Counted from the first letter of the stretch, positions 33,947 to 43,149 are shown. The stretch is 64,000 nt of DNA from CAZMBI01 sp964564675 (GCA_964564675.1 CAZMBI010000007.1:1-64000), one strand, 5' to 3'. Translations and numbers: made by a program. The notes: a model not told the origin generated them from the sequence alone.

Positions 33947-35842
33947 TCAGGCCAGCAATGCATTCATCCGCTGCGCAAAAGCGGCGGGGTCCGCCGGCGG
34001 TTCGCCTTCCAGCAGTTTGGCCTGATCAAGCAACAGCCAGCCCATCCGCTCAAAATCCGCGCCGTCGCTGGTTGCCTCGAGCTTTTTGATCACGGCATGT
34101 TCCGGATTGATTTCCAGAATCTTGGGCATCGCTTGCGGCAGCTGCTTGTTTTCCAGCAGGAAGCGCTCAAGACGCAATTCCATATCACCGGCGCCGATGC
34201 CAAGACACACCGGGCTTTCGGAGAGTTTATCCGTGACCCGCACTTCGCGCACAGCCTCGCCATATAGCTGCTTCAGGCGCTCAATAAGCGAAGACACGTC
34301 TGGCTTGTCGGTTGCGGTTTCAGCCGTCTCCGAGGTGTCTTGTGCCTCCTCCTCAGGCGCAAATTGCTTGAGGTCTTCTCCGGCTCGGGTCACCGATTTG
34401 AAATCCTTGCCCTGATATTTGGGGTGCACGCTGAGCCAGAAATCATCGACATGATCGGCCAGCAGCAATACCTCCACACCGTATTTACGGAAACCCTCCA
34501 GCTGCGGGCTGCGCCGCAAAGACGCCACGTCATCGCCGGTGATCACATAAATCGCTTCCTGCCCCTCCTTCATGCGGGCGATATAGTCTTCCAGACTGAC
34601 CATTTGGCTGTCGCTGTGGGTGCTCCAGAAACGGCAGGTTTCTAAAATCTTGTCTTTGGGTACATCGCTTTCGCACAGCCCTTCCTTGATGACCGGGCCG
34701 AAATTGTTCCAAAAGCCGATATAGTCGACCGGCTCCTTCTTCGCTTTTTTGATCAGCTCGTTGAGCACCTTGTTGACGATCCCGTCACGGATTTTGCGCA
34801 CGACCGGATTGGCCTGCAGGGTTTCTCGGCTGATATTCAGCGGCAGGTCTTCCGAATCGATAATCCCGCGCAGAAAACGCAGATATTGCGGGATCAGTTC
34901 GATACCCTCATCGGTGATGAATACGCGTTTAACGTATAATTTCACACGCCGGCGGCGTTCGGGATGATACAGATCAAACGGCTTCATCGACGGGATGAAC
35001 AGCAGGCTGGTATATTCAATCACCCCTTCCGCCTTGTTATGTAGCGTCAGCCAGGGCTCATCAGGCATATGGCTGACATGGTGATAAAACTCCTTATATT
35101 GCTCGGGCGTGATCTCGGATTTCGAGCGTGCCCACAGGGCCGAGCCGGTATTGACGATTTCTTCCGTGCCGTCTTCCTGTATCAGCGCGATGGGAAAGGA
35201 AATATGGTCGGAGTAGGTCTGCGCGATATGGCGCAGCTTGAAGCGGTCGAGATAGGTGGCGCGCTCGTCTTCTTTAATGTGCAAGATGATGCTGGTGCCG
35301 CGCGGGCGGTCTGCAGCCGGTTCCACCGTAAAGCTGCCGCTGCCATCTGATAGCCAGTGCCAGGCCTGCTCCTCGCCGGCTTTGCGGCTTAAGACTTCTA
35401 CTTTTTCCGCCACCATAAAGCTGGAATAAAACCCGACGCCGAACTGTCCGATCAGGCTCATATCCTTCTGATTGTCGCCGGTCATTTGCGAGACGAATTC
35501 CTGCGTGCCGGATTTGGCGATGGTACCCAAATCGGTGATGAGGTTATCGCGGTTCATGCCGATGCCGTTATCGGTCACAGTGATGGTATTGGCCTCGCTA
35601 TCGATCGACAGCGTGATTTTAAGCTCCTTATCGTCGCCGTACAGGCTGTCATCCTGCAGTGCTTCGTAACGCAGCTTGTCGCAGGCATCGGAGGCGTTGG
35701 AGATTAATTCGCGAAGGAAAATGTCCTTATTGGTGTATAAGGAATGGATCATCAACTGCAACACTTTGGCGATTTCAGCTGAAAACTGAACGGATTCGGC
35801 GGCCGGTTGATCTTCCGGTTTGGATTTAGTCGCGGTTGCCAT
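33947..35842 (-). CDS. htpG: Hsp90-family chaperone HtpG
   Basis: 631 residues. The N-terminal GHKL ATPase domain contains LRELISNASDACDKLRYEAL, the TVTDNGIGMNRD nucleotide loop and IGQFGVGFYSSFMVA. The middle and C-terminal client and dimerisation domains are normal (YVKRVFITDE, FLRGIIDSEDLPLNISRE). The extreme C-terminus lacks the eukaryotic MEEVD, as in all bacterial members. Cytosolic chaperone, often heat-induced. The spacer upstream (35843-35957) contains a GGGTTGT/ACAACCC inverted repeat but no recognisable heat-shock operator. Confidence 0.97.
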   Translation of the reverse strand: MATATKSKPEDQPAAESVQFSAEIAKVLQLMIHSLYTNKDIFLRELISNASDACDKLRYEALQDDSLYGDDKELKITLSIDSEANTITVTDNGIGMNRDNLITDLGTIAKSGTQEFVSQMTGDNQKDMSLIGQFGVGFYSSFMVAEKVEVLSRKAGEEQAWHWLSDGSGSFTVEPAADRPRGTSIILHIKEDERATYLDRFKLRHIAQTYSDHISFPIALIQEDGTEEIVNTGSALWARSKSEITPEQYKEFYHHVSHMPDEPWLTLHNKAEGVIEYTSLLFIPSMKPFDLYHPERRRRVKLYVKRVFITDEGIELIPQYLRFLRGIIDSEDLPLNISRETLQANPVVRKIRDGIVNKVLNELIKKAKKEPVDYIGFWNNFGPVIKEGLCESDVPKDKILETCRFWSTHSDSQMVSLEDYIARMKEGQEAIYVITGDDVASLRRSPQLEGFRKYGVEVLLLADHVDDFWLSVHPKYQGKDFKSVTRAGEDLKQFAPEEEAQDTSETAETATDKPDVSSLIERLKQLYGEAVREVRVTDKLSESPVCLGIGAGDMELRLERFLLENKQLPQAMPKILEINPEHAVIKKLEATSDGADFERMGWLLLDQAKLLEGEPPADPAAFAQRMNALLA

Positions 35843-35861
35843 ACACTATGCTCCTGATTGC

Positions 35862-35880
35862 GGGTTGTTTTATACAACCC
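35862..35880. promoter_or_regulatory. Small inverted repeat between htpG and ankyrin gene
   Basis: GGGTTG and CAACCC form a 19-nt palindrome with a T/A-rich centre, 20 nt upstream of the htpG ATG. It could be an operator or a 5'-UTR hairpin. It does not match the CIRCE element. Confidence 0.3.
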
Positions 35881-35957
35881 AGATATGGGACGGCTTAACA
35901 AAAATGCAAGTTGCTGCTACAATGGGAATTAATAAAACAGAAAGATTTCCTGTTATC

Positions 35958-36845
35958 ATGCCTTTACGCATCTGCATGGCACTATGCGCCGCGTTGTTAA
36001 TGACTATGCCAGCGCATGGCGGCCAGCCCTCCAAGCCAATGCACAAAACCCTCAAAGATGAAGTGGTCTATCGGGTCTCGCTTGGTAAGCCTGAAGACGT
36101 CAAAATGCTGGTGGAGCGCCTGGGCAACCCCAATGCAGTGGATAATATGGGCTGGCCGTTGCTGGCGATTGCCGCCTCACGCACGGATGAAGCGGCGCTG
36201 GATGTGGTCAAAGCGCTTGTCGAGTTAGGAGCGGACGTGAATTATCACGGCGGGCGGATGAATTATCCGCTGATGTTTGCCGTGCAAAGCGGGCAACCGG
36301 AAGTTGTCAAATACCTGCTGGAACAGGGCGCCAACTACCGCGTCACCGACCCGTATGGGGTGAAAGTCGTAGATTTCGCCCGACAAAGCGGTAATGAGGA
36401 AGTCATCGACCTGATCGAAACCGCCATCAACGAAGATGTGATGAATCTGGCGCGTGTGCGTAGCCAGAAATATTTAGACAAAATCACCCGTGAGCTCGCA
36501 TTTCATGCCTGCGCCATGCAATATTACACGTATTATTATGCCTCGGAACAAGATCCCATTCCCAAGGGAGAGCAGAAAGCAACCCTAGAAAAACACAAAC
36601 ATAAAATAGGCCGCAGTATCGGCGATTTGACCACGCTGTTCCGGGTACCTAAACCGGAAACCGATGAGATTTTTCATGAAGCGCGCAGCCGCATATTTAA
36701 TGAGCTGGAAAACCTGATTTCCAACCGCTGGCGGCGGATTAAAGGAGTCGGCAAGCCCGGCGATATGGAAGAACGCTGCAACCGCCTGACCGAAGAATGG
36801 CACGAAGGCATCTTCGATAAGGAACAGCTGGATAAAGAGCTGTAA
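35958..36845 (+). CDS. Exported ankyrin-repeat protein
   Basis: 295 residues from ATG 35958, chosen because it opens a good signal peptide (PLRICMALCAALLMTMPAHG). Upstream in-frame codons reach into the htpG start. Three to four ankyrin repeats span about 25-155 (DNMGWPLLAIAASRTDEAALDVVKAL, GRMNYPLMFAVQSGQPEVVKYLLEQGA, DPYGVKVVDFARQSGNEEVIDLI). The C-terminal half is helical and charged, without a known domain. Likely a periplasmic protein-binding module. Confidence 0.82.
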   Translation: MPLRICMALCAALLMTMPAHGGQPSKPMHKTLKDEVVYRVSLGKPEDVKMLVERLGNPNAVDNMGWPLLAIAASRTDEAALDVVKALVELGADVNYHGGRMNYPLMFAVQSGQPEVVKYLLEQGANYRVTDPYGVKVVDFARQSGNEEVIDLIETAINEDVMNLARVRSQKYLDKITRELAFHACAMQYYTYYYASEQDPIPKGEQKATLEKHKHKIGRSIGDLTTLFRVPKPETDEIFHEARSRIFNELENLISNRWRRIKGVGKPGDMEERCNRLTEEWHEGIFDKEQLDKEL

Positions 36846-36856
36846 TCACAAGAGTG

Positions 36857-37417
36857 TTATTGTTTTTTCGCTATCAGCTTAATCTCTAACGGAATTTTCA
36901 GCGAGACCCATTCGCCGGTGGGATCGGACGCTTTCCCGATATGAAAATCCATACGGTTCAGCATGGTGGCGGCATTCACCTCGGCGCGCTCGCCTTCTAT
37001 GGCGATGCTGGCATCAAGCGTTACCGGCACCGAGTGGCCGCGCATGGATAACATTCCCTCCACACGATAGCGATCATCACCTTTTTCCAGCGGCACAAAA
37101 GTTTCCGCCAGATAGGTCGCCCTGGGATTGTTTTTACTGTTCAGCCAGTCCGATTGCGGCAGGGTTTTATCGTAGGTGGTATCACCGGTGACGGCTGAGG
37201 TCAGATCGACCGTGATCATAACCCGCGATTCATCCAGCTGGTGCGGGTTAAACCGGATATCACCGCTGAATTGGCTGAACCGGCCGGTAAACTCACTACC
37301 GGCATGGGTGCCGCTAAAACGGATATGGCTTTGCTCCGGCTTGATTTGCCACTGCGCTGCCATAGCCGCTACCGGCAGCAGCATCGCCATCAACCAGAAA
37401 GTCAGCAAGTATTTCAT
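36857..37417 (-). CDS. YceI-family periplasmic protein
   Basis: 186 residues with a signal peptide (LLTFWLMAMLLPVAAMA). The lipocalin-like YceI fold is marked by W-x-I-x-x-x-x-S-H-I-x-F (WQIKPEQSHIRFSG), the central DKTLPQSDWLNSKNNPRA and a late GKASDPTGEWV segment. Family members bind polyisoprenoids such as quinones. It is the last of a yceI-cybB-yceI run, with ATGA overlap to the cytochrome gene. Confidence 0.92.
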   Translation of the reverse strand: MKYLLTFWLMAMLLPVAAMAAQWQIKPEQSHIRFSGTHAGSEFTGRFSQFSGDIRFNPHQLDESRVMITVDLTSAVTGDTTYDKTLPQSDWLNSKNNPRATYLAETFVPLEKGDDRYRVEGMLSMRGHSVPVTLDASIAIEGERAEVNAATMLNRMDFHIGKASDPTGEWVSLKIPLEIKLIAKKQ

Positions 37418-37995
37418 GACGGCCTCCGTGGCGTGATGAACGGCACCATTCGCGCAAGCACGGCATCGCGGTCAATAAAATGATGTTTCAGCGCCGCGCC
37501 GATATGGATGCACAATAAACCCAGCGTCGCCAGTGCCATATATTCATGGCCCGCTTTAAACCAGCCTTCATAAAGCTGTTTGTGCTGCGCTTCGGCCAGC
37601 CAGGGAATATGCGGCCACTCGAACAGGCCGAATACCACCGTCGGCAGGCCGAGCGGGCTTGAGGAGACCATCGCCCAGCCCAGCAGCGGTATGGTAATCA
37701 TAAACACATAAAAGGTGACATGCGACGTGTGAGCGGCCACACGCTCCCAACGCGGCATATGCGAGGGCAAGGCCGGGGCCGCATGGGTTAAGCGCCAACC
37801 CAGCCGGACCACGCTGAGCAGCAAAACCGTCAGGCCAAGCGATTTATGCCATTGATATATCTTATAGGCCAGCGCCTGAGTTTGTTTATCCTTGATGGCG
37901 TCTTCCATCCACAAACCGGAGGCCAGTTGCAGAATGATCGCCAGCGCAATTACCCAATGCAGCAATATGGCGATTCGCGTGTAGCGAGTGCTCAT
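37414..37995 (-). CDS. Cytochrome b561 family protein
   Basis: 193 residues, four membrane helices. Heme-ligating histidines are seen in LLHWVIALA (helix 1), YQWHKSLGL (helix 2), HTSHVTFYVFM (helix 3) and CIHIGAALKHHFIDRD (helix 4). It is like E. coli CybB/YceJ, an inner-membrane superoxide:quinone-type di-heme b protein. Flanking YceI proteins suggest a shared quinone-related redox role. Confidence 0.92.
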   Translation of the reverse strand: MSTRYTRIAILLHWVIALAIILQLASGLWMEDAIKDKQTQALAYKIYQWHKSLGLTVLLLSVVRLGWRLTHAAPALPSHMPRWERVAAHTSHVTFYVFMITIPLLGWAMVSSSPLGLPTVVFGLFEWPHIPWLAEAQHKQLYEGWFKAGHEYMALATLGLLCIHIGAALKHHFIDRDAVLARMVPFITPRRPS

Positions 37996-38001
37996 AATCG
38001 G

Positions 38002-38616
38002 CTACTCTTGACGCAGAAATTCAGCTTCAATCAAGAGCTTGACTTCATCTCCTACATTAGGCACCAGGTAATCCATCCCCCATTGCGACCGCCTGAGCGT
38101 GCCCTCCGCTGAAAACCCGAGCGCGGCGACATCGGCATACGGATGTTCTGCCATCGAGCCGTTGAACGTGACATCCAGTGTCACCGGCTGAGTCTCACCC
38201 AGCATGGTGAGTTCACCATGCACTTTGCCGGAACGCTCGCCCGTTTTCTCGATTTTCGTCGAAGTGAACATGATCTGCGGATATTGACCGGCATTAAAGA
38301 AATTCTCGCTGGTTTGCAGTTTCTTATCAAAATCTTTTTCTTTCGGTTTGGGATAGTCGGTTTCAACTGACATCGGGTCAACCGTCACATCAAGCCGGCT
38401 GTCCGTGATATTGCCCGGATCGAAAGCAAGCGTCGCATCAAATGCGGTAAACCGCGCCGTATAATCCGACAACCCCAGATGATTCACTTTCCAGATCAGG
38501 CTGGCATGGGTTGGATCCAGCTTATAAGTACCGGCGGGCGCTTCAATTTCCACTTCGGCGCGCGCCGTAAACGCCACCAAAGCAGCAGACAACAAACTGA
38601 CTAAAACTGTTTTCAT
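38002..38616 (-). CDS. YceI-family periplasmic protein
   Basis: 204 residues. ATG 38616 is preceded by GGGAGG at optimal spacing; a GTG just before it is not needed. A signal peptide is followed by YKLDPTHASLIWKVNHLGLSDY, the standard YceI opening, and a C-terminal GMDYLVPNVGDEVKLLIEAEF. First gene of the operon, 6 nt upstream of the cytochrome b561 gene. It is closer to the family norm than the second copy, so the pair is probably not a recent duplicate. Confidence 0.93.
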   Translation of the reverse strand: MKTVLVSLLSAALVAFTARAEVEIEAPAGTYKLDPTHASLIWKVNHLGLSDYTARFTAFDATLAFDPGNITDSRLDVTVDPMSVETDYPKPKEKDFDKKLQTSENFFNAGQYPQIMFTSTKIEKTGERSGKVHGELTMLGETQPVTLDVTFNGSMAEHPYADVAALGFSAEGTLRRSQWGMDYLVPNVGDEVKLLIEAEFLRQE

Positions 38617-38634
38617 CACAAACCTCCCTTGATG

Positions 38635-39234
38635 TTAAGCAGCAAATAAACCATACGGTGTCGCCTCAGCCCGGCGCTTATCGGCCAGCGCCCCGGCGTA
38701 CCATTTCAATTCTTTCAAAAAGCGATCCGTCGCCTTGCTCAGCCCGGCCGCCCCTTCACCCACCGGCGCACCCTGCTCATCCAGCGCAGTCTGAACGGGC
38801 CCGATGCCTAAAATGCTGGGAATGCAGACCATGCCCAGTTCCGCCAATAGCACACGCAAATGCATGGCCACACGCATCCCGGAAAAGCGACCGGCGGAAT
38901 AGCTAGCGATACCCACCGGCCGCCATCCCCACTCTTCCAAATAGTGGTCTAGCATGTTTTTCAGTCCCGGCTGGATGGAGTGATTATATTCTCCGGCTAA
39001 CACAATGAACGCATCGGCGGCTTTGATCTGCCGGGCGAGCCGCTCCATATTGTCGGGCGCCTCACCGGCTGGGTATTCTTTATACATGCGATCCAGCATC
39101 GGTAAATCCACCGCTTTGGCATTGGCCACTTCCACCTGAAAGCCGTGCCGGGCTGCCTCCTGCTGCAAAAACGGGATAATACGCGCGCCGTTACTGTTGC
39201 GCCGGTAAGAGCCGAATAGAACCAACAATTTCAT
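38635..39234 (-). CDS. NADPH-dependent FMN reductase family protein
   Basis: 199 residues from ATG 39234 (GGGAG five nt upstream; a GTG two codons earlier is less likely). The flavodoxin-like fold shows the FMN phosphate-binding loop GSYRRNSNGARI and the substrate loop EYNHSIQPGLKNMLDHY. Enzymes of this family reduce FMN, quinones, azo dyes or chromate. It lies 18 nt upstream of the yceI operon on the same strand, consistent with a redox or quinone link. Confidence 0.92.
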   Translation of the reverse strand: MKLLVLFGSYRRNSNGARIIPFLQQEAARHGFQVEVANAKAVDLPMLDRMYKEYPAGEAPDNMERLARQIKAADAFIVLAGEYNHSIQPGLKNMLDHYLEEWGWRPVGIASYSAGRFSGMRVAMHLRVLLAELGMVCIPSILGIGPVQTALDEQGAPVGEGAAGLSKATDRFLKELKWYAGALADKRRAEATPYGLFAA

Positions 39235-39330
39235 AGCCACTCCCTGATTGATAGATCTAGAACTTAATCAGATTTCAACCGTGCGGCAAGTGGCAATAGC
39301 GGACTCAGATTGATTCTGAACTGCGAACAA

Positions 39331-40401
39331 TCATGCCTGACGCGCGCGATGTTGTAAGAATGCGTCAGCCAGCACGCAGGCCATCATCGCCTCGCCCACC
39401 GGCACGGCGCGAATACCCACGCAGGGATCATGCCGGCCCTTGGTCTTAATGGTTGTATTATTGCCGTCGCAATCGATCGTTTGTACAGGCGTGAGAATCG
39501 AGCTTGTCGGCTTGACTGCAAAGCGCGCCACCAGTGGCTGGCCGGTGGTGATCCCGCCCATAACGCCGCCGGCATGGTTGGAATGAAAATGCACCCGGCC
39601 ATCGCGCATTTCCATGGCATCGCTATTTGCTTCACCCGGAATGGCGGCGGCGCCAAATCCGTCGCCGATTTCCACCCCCTTAACGGCGTTTATACTCATC
39701 AACGCGCGGGCCAGTTCGGCATCAAGCTTGCCATAGACCGGCTCCCCCAGCCCGGGCGGCACGCCCTCGGCAATGACCTCTATCACCGCCCCCACGGAAG
39801 AGCCGGCCTTGCGTACACTGTCAATATATGCCCCCCATTCACTGGCCGCCTGTGCATCCGGGCAGAAAAACGGGTTCTGGTTAAGCGCATCCCAGTCCCA
39901 CCGGTCCCGGTTGATGAGTTGATCACCAAGCTGCACCAGTGCGCCGCGAATGCGCAGCCCCTCGCCTAATATCTTGCGGGCGATGGCGCCGGCGGCGACC
40001 CGCATTGCGGTTTCGCGAGCGGAGGAACGCCCGCCGCCACGATAATCGCGGATGCCGTATTTGACCTGATAGGTATAGTCTGCATGACCGGGCCGGAAAG
40101 TGTCTTTGATCTCGCCGTAATCTTTCGACTTCTGGTCGGTGTTTTCGATGATCAGGCTGATCGGGTGCCCCGTTGACTGGCCTTCGAACACGCCGGAGAG
40201 GATACGCACCTCGTCGGTTTCTTTGCGTTGGGTGGTATAGCGCGACTGCGCCGGACGCCGCTTATCCAGCCACGGCTGAATATCGGCCTCGCTCAGCGGG
40301 ATACCGGCCGGGCAGCCATCCACTACGCAGCCAATGGCCGTACCGTGGCTTTCGCCCCAGCTGGTAAAGGAAAACAGGATGCCAAATGTGTTATGCGGCA
40401 T
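39331..40401 (-). CDS. aroC: Chorismate synthase
   Basis: 356 residues. Converts EPSP to chorismate using reduced FMN as cofactor. Signatures: TSWGESHGTAIGCVVDGCPAG, RPGHADYTYQVKYG-(I)RDYRGGGRSSARETA, and RHDPCVGIRAVPVGEAMMA. Length is normal. hisI lies 2 nt upstream and is probably co-transcribed. Confidence 0.97.
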   Translation of the reverse strand: MPHNTFGILFSFTSWGESHGTAIGCVVDGCPAGIPLSEADIQPWLDKRRPAQSRYTTQRKETDEVRILSGVFEGQSTGHPISLIIENTDQKSKDYGEIKDTFRPGHADYTYQVKYGIRDYRGGGRSSARETAMRVAAGAIARKILGEGLRIRGALVQLGDQLINRDRWDWDALNQNPFFCPDAQAASEWGAYIDSVRKAGSSVGAVIEVIAEGVPPGLGEPVYGKLDAELARALMSINAVKGVEIGDGFGAAAIPGEANSDAMEMRDGRVHFHSNHAGGVMGGITTGQPLVARFAVKPTSSILTPVQTIDCDGNNTTIKTKGRHDPCVGIRAVPVGEAMMACVLADAFLQHRARQA

Positions 40402-40403
40402 GG

Positions 40404-40877
40404 CTAGACAATGGTTGGGTTGGGCGCGTCGCCGTATACCGCTTTCGGATCAAAGCGTTTATCCGATTCGCGGTATTCCAGCTTCAGTTCCGGGCTCAGG
40501 GTCTGACCGGTGGGTACAGCGCGGTAAAAACAGCTGCGATAGCCGACATGGCAGCTGGCATCACCCGGAATATCCACCATCAGCCAGACGGCATCCTGAT
40601 CGTCATCGATGCGCATTTCTACCACCTTTTGCACCAAACCGCTGGTTGCGCCCTTGTGCCATAGCACCTTACGGCTACGGCTGTAATAATGCGCTTCGCC
40701 GGTTTCGATGGTCATGCTAAGCGCTTCCTGATTCATATAGCCGAGCATCAGCACTTCACCGGTGCCCGCTGCCGTCGTAATACACGGGATCAGCCCCTCG
40801 GCATCGAATTTGGGCGCGAGTTCGCTCCCTTCCTCGACCTGTTCGACCGATACCCGTTTGGCAAATTGACTGTTCAT
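40404..40877 (-). CDS. hisI: Phosphoribosyl-AMP cyclohydrolase
   Basis: 157 residues, the third histidine-biosynthesis step. YYSRSRKVLWHKGATSG and SCHVGYRSCFYR carry two of the zinc cysteines. The usual D-C-D-x-D motif reads D-D-D-Q-D here (near 92-96), so the third zinc ligand cysteine is replaced by Asp while the Mg-binding aspartates stay. I recall some alphaproteobacterial HisI proteins with the same change. No HisE pyrophosphatase domain is fused. Confidence 0.94.
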   Translation of the reverse strand: MNSQFAKRVSVEQVEEGSELAPKFDAEGLIPCITTAAGTGEVLMLGYMNQEALSMTIETGEAHYYSRSRKVLWHKGATSGLVQKVVEMRIDDDQDAVWLMVDIPGDASCHVGYRSCFYRAVPTGQTLSPELKLEYRESDKRFDPKAVYGDAPNPTIV

Positions 40878-40981
40878 CTCCTTATCCTTTGAGTTGGCTT
40901 TAGTGTTTGTTAATAATTCACTGGCATATTCGGAAAATACAACTATAGCAAGTCTGAAGCCAATGAAAAGGGAGTATTGTT

Positions 40982-41425
40982 ATGGCCAAAGCTGCTGTTA
41001 AGCTGAACGATCCGTCGACTAGGAAACTCTGGCACGCCATTAACCGCATTCCTGACGAGGTGCTGGAAGCGTATTTGGCGGATAACATCATCGATGAACG
41101 GGAAATCGAGGATATTACCAATCGCCTCGCTTCCATATGCCGCGAACAGGGACTGGGTCTGGGCCACAGCGTGAAGGATCATAAGCTGATTCGCAGTCTG
41201 GTTCATCATGCGGTTCATCATATAAGGCACAACCGCAAACAGGGCCAGGTGATCGAGTCACAGCTGAACCAGGTAAGCCTGCGCGAGATTAAACAGGCGA
41301 TGGGCGATCTGCTCAATAGCGGGCAGATCAAGCTGGGCACGCAGCATTTGAGCCGTGATACGCATGAGTTCGATTATGGTAATATCCCCGAACCGCCGGA
41401 AGAAGAGGAAGGTGAAAAAGAATAG
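40982..41425 (+). CDS. Unknown cytosolic helical protein with acidic tail
   Basis: 147 residues, no recognised family. The N-terminal half is helical (RKLWHAINRIPDEVLEAYLA; EREIEDITNRLASICREQG). A His-rich centre (SLVHHAVHHIRHNRKQ, about 80-95) follows. The C-terminus is strongly acidic (PEPPEEEEGEKE). There is no signal peptide or membrane segment. It is divergent from hisI and convergent on virB9, with 3 nt between the stops. Confidence 0.75.
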   Translation: MAKAAVKLNDPSTRKLWHAINRIPDEVLEAYLADNIIDEREIEDITNRLASICREQGLGLGHSVKDHKLIRSLVHHAVHHIRHNRKQGQVIESQLNQVSLREIKQAMGDLLNSGQIKLGTQHLSRDTHEFDYGNIPEPPEEEEGEKE

Positions 41426-41428
41426 CCG

Positions 41429-42235
41429 CTACATCCGGAACGCGTCGCCGCTGCTTACCTTATCCCAAAAGCCCGGCGCCGGCGGTAATGCTTCATGTGT
41501 CATGGCCTCATTGTAAACACACAGAATATACGCCCCGCGCCGCAGGGTGAACATTGGCGCTACCCGCTCCACCACGATGTAGTTACCGCGCGTGCGGAAA
41601 TTGACCAGCTCTTCGTTACCGGCGGCATCGACATAAAAGAAGGCCGGAATATCAGCATTTTTGTCGCGGAATTCAAAGTAGGTAAATTCGCCGTCATCAA
41701 AGATGCGAATGGGCGCAATGGTATCCGACCCCTGAATGGAATAATTGAAATTATGTTTATCGGGGTTACTCTCAAAATCGGGAATATCGTCACCCCCACC
41801 ATAATTGATGGCCGCCATATCTTCTTCAGGATAGGAAAAACGCATAACAAACAGCATATTGCCGTCGCGGATATCCTCCGTTTCGCGAGCATGCAGCTCA
41901 AAATGGTACGTCCGCTTATCGGTAATCACCGTCATATTGGTCAGGGCGTCCTGCTCCACCGGTTTGATAAACAACCGGTTTTGCAATGGGTTCACCAGCC
42001 AGGCGATGGAATCGCCGACGGAAACCGTCTCAATGGTTTCATCGGGATGAAACTCAATACTGGACTGATAGCCATAATGCCCGGTGAACTTAAACACTTC
42101 GTTGGAACTGTAACGCACTTTCTGCAGGCGGAAATCCGTCGGCAGCGCGCGCGGTTCCTGCAGCGCGTGTACCTGCCCCGCCGAAAGAACGCACAGTGAC
42201 AGCAGCAGACATGGTATCAGGGCGCCCCTTATCAT
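41429..42235 (-). CDS. virB9: VirB9/TrbG-family type IV secretion protein
   Basis: 268 residues with a signal peptide ending near VHA (about 25). The N-terminal beta domain has the typical EFHPDETIETVSVGDSIAWL and RLFIKPVEQDALTNMTVITDKRTYHFEL. The C-terminal domain shows IAPIRIFDDGEFTYFEF, ELVNFRTRGNYIVVE and FTLRRGAYILCVYN, as in the VirB7/B9/B10 outer-membrane core complex. No virB7 or virB10 is visible. It follows virB8 by 4 nt. Confidence 0.92.
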   Translation of the reverse strand: MIRGALIPCLLLSLCVLSAGQVHALQEPRALPTDFRLQKVRYSSNEVFKFTGHYGYQSSIEFHPDETIETVSVGDSIAWLVNPLQNRLFIKPVEQDALTNMTVITDKRTYHFELHARETEDIRDGNMLFVMRFSYPEEDMAAINYGGGDDIPDFESNPDKHNFNYSIQGSDTIAPIRIFDDGEFTYFEFRDKNADIPAFFYVDAAGNEELVNFRTRGNYIVVERVAPMFTLRRGAYILCVYNEAMTHEALPPAPGFWDKVSSGDAFRM

Positions 42236-42239
42236 TCAC

Positions 42240-43001
42240 CTACTCCCTTTCAAACACCAGGCGTTCACGAACGTCATAGGATACGACGCGGAAAGTGGGC
42301 TCTTCATATTCCAGCACGTAGTCCCCGTATTTTTCACTGTAGTAAGACGTTTCCTTCAAATCTGTATACTCAAAGCTGATCGTTGCCGTCCAGTTTGTTT
42401 TGTTTTTTTGGTTGTTTCCGATCACTTCTGTGGAAAAGTTGACCGTTCCGCGATAGGGCGTGACGCTTTTGTCATAGGTCACAGACTGAATCGCCACCTC
42501 GACATCGGCATATTTGCCATACTGACGGATGGGGCTGCGCGGATTGTTAGGGTTGGTCAGGCGATCATATTCCTGAAAGGTTTTGGCATCGTTATAATGC
42601 TGCATAAACGCCCATTGCATAAGAAAACGGTCTTCATTGTAGGACTCGCGCATCCGGACATAGGTTTTGAGATAATATTTGATTAATGCCGGATTGGACT
42701 CTTCATTGGCGGCCTTCAAACGAATCATATGCGGGATTTCTCCGATAAAATCCTTCGCCCGGTAGACAAACGGAATACGTGGCTTGATCGGCAGCAGGTT
42801 GATTACCGACATGGTAGCGAAAATCGTAATCAACACCGCAATAAAGGTAATGATAATAAAGAAAATCCGCTCCGAAATGGGGCCGATATACAATATGTCA
42901 TACCATTTACGGGCTTCATCAAAATAGGAGCCGTCAGCAATTTTCGCAGCCACTTCATCTTGTTCTTCGGTCGGATCAGCCTGGTGCGATTTAGCATTCA
43001 T
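42240..43001 (-). CDS. virB8: VirB8-family type IV secretion protein
   Basis: 253 residues. A cytosolic N-terminus of about 45 residues with the ARKWYDILYIGPISERIF segment comes first. One membrane helix follows (about 46-70, FFIIITFIAVLITIFATMSV). The NTF2-like periplasmic domain contains LIKYYLKTYVRMRESY, QYGKYADVEVAIQSV and NWTATISFEY. VirB8 is an inner-membrane assembly factor of type IV secretion channels. Gene order virB8-virB9 is as in vir operons, but the other channel genes are absent here. Confidence 0.9.
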   Translation of the reverse strand: MNAKSHQADPTEEQDEVAAKIADGSYFDEARKWYDILYIGPISERIFFIIITFIAVLITIFATMSVINLLPIKPRIPFVYRAKDFIGEIPHMIRLKAANEESNPALIKYYLKTYVRMRESYNEDRFLMQWAFMQHYNDAKTFQEYDRLTNPNNPRSPIRQYGKYADVEVAIQSVTYDKSVTPYRGTVNFSTEVIGNNQKNKTNWTATISFEYTDLKETSYYSEKYGDYVLEYEEPTFRVVSYDVRERLVFERE

Positions 43002-43149
43002 AGCGCGCGTTACTTTTAATTTTTAAAAAATTTCCACAACTGTCATCAAATTGAAACAAAAATATGCTAAACTGGTTGTTCAGTTAAAATTCGGCTTTAT
43101 GCTGATGCGAATATAAAACATATCATTGTGATTTAGGGGTCTTAAGGCT

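Noticed and set aside
35820..35957. Earlier in-frame TTG starts for the ankyrin protein, overlapping the htpG start
   Set aside because: The extension has no ribosome site and would place the signal peptide internally.
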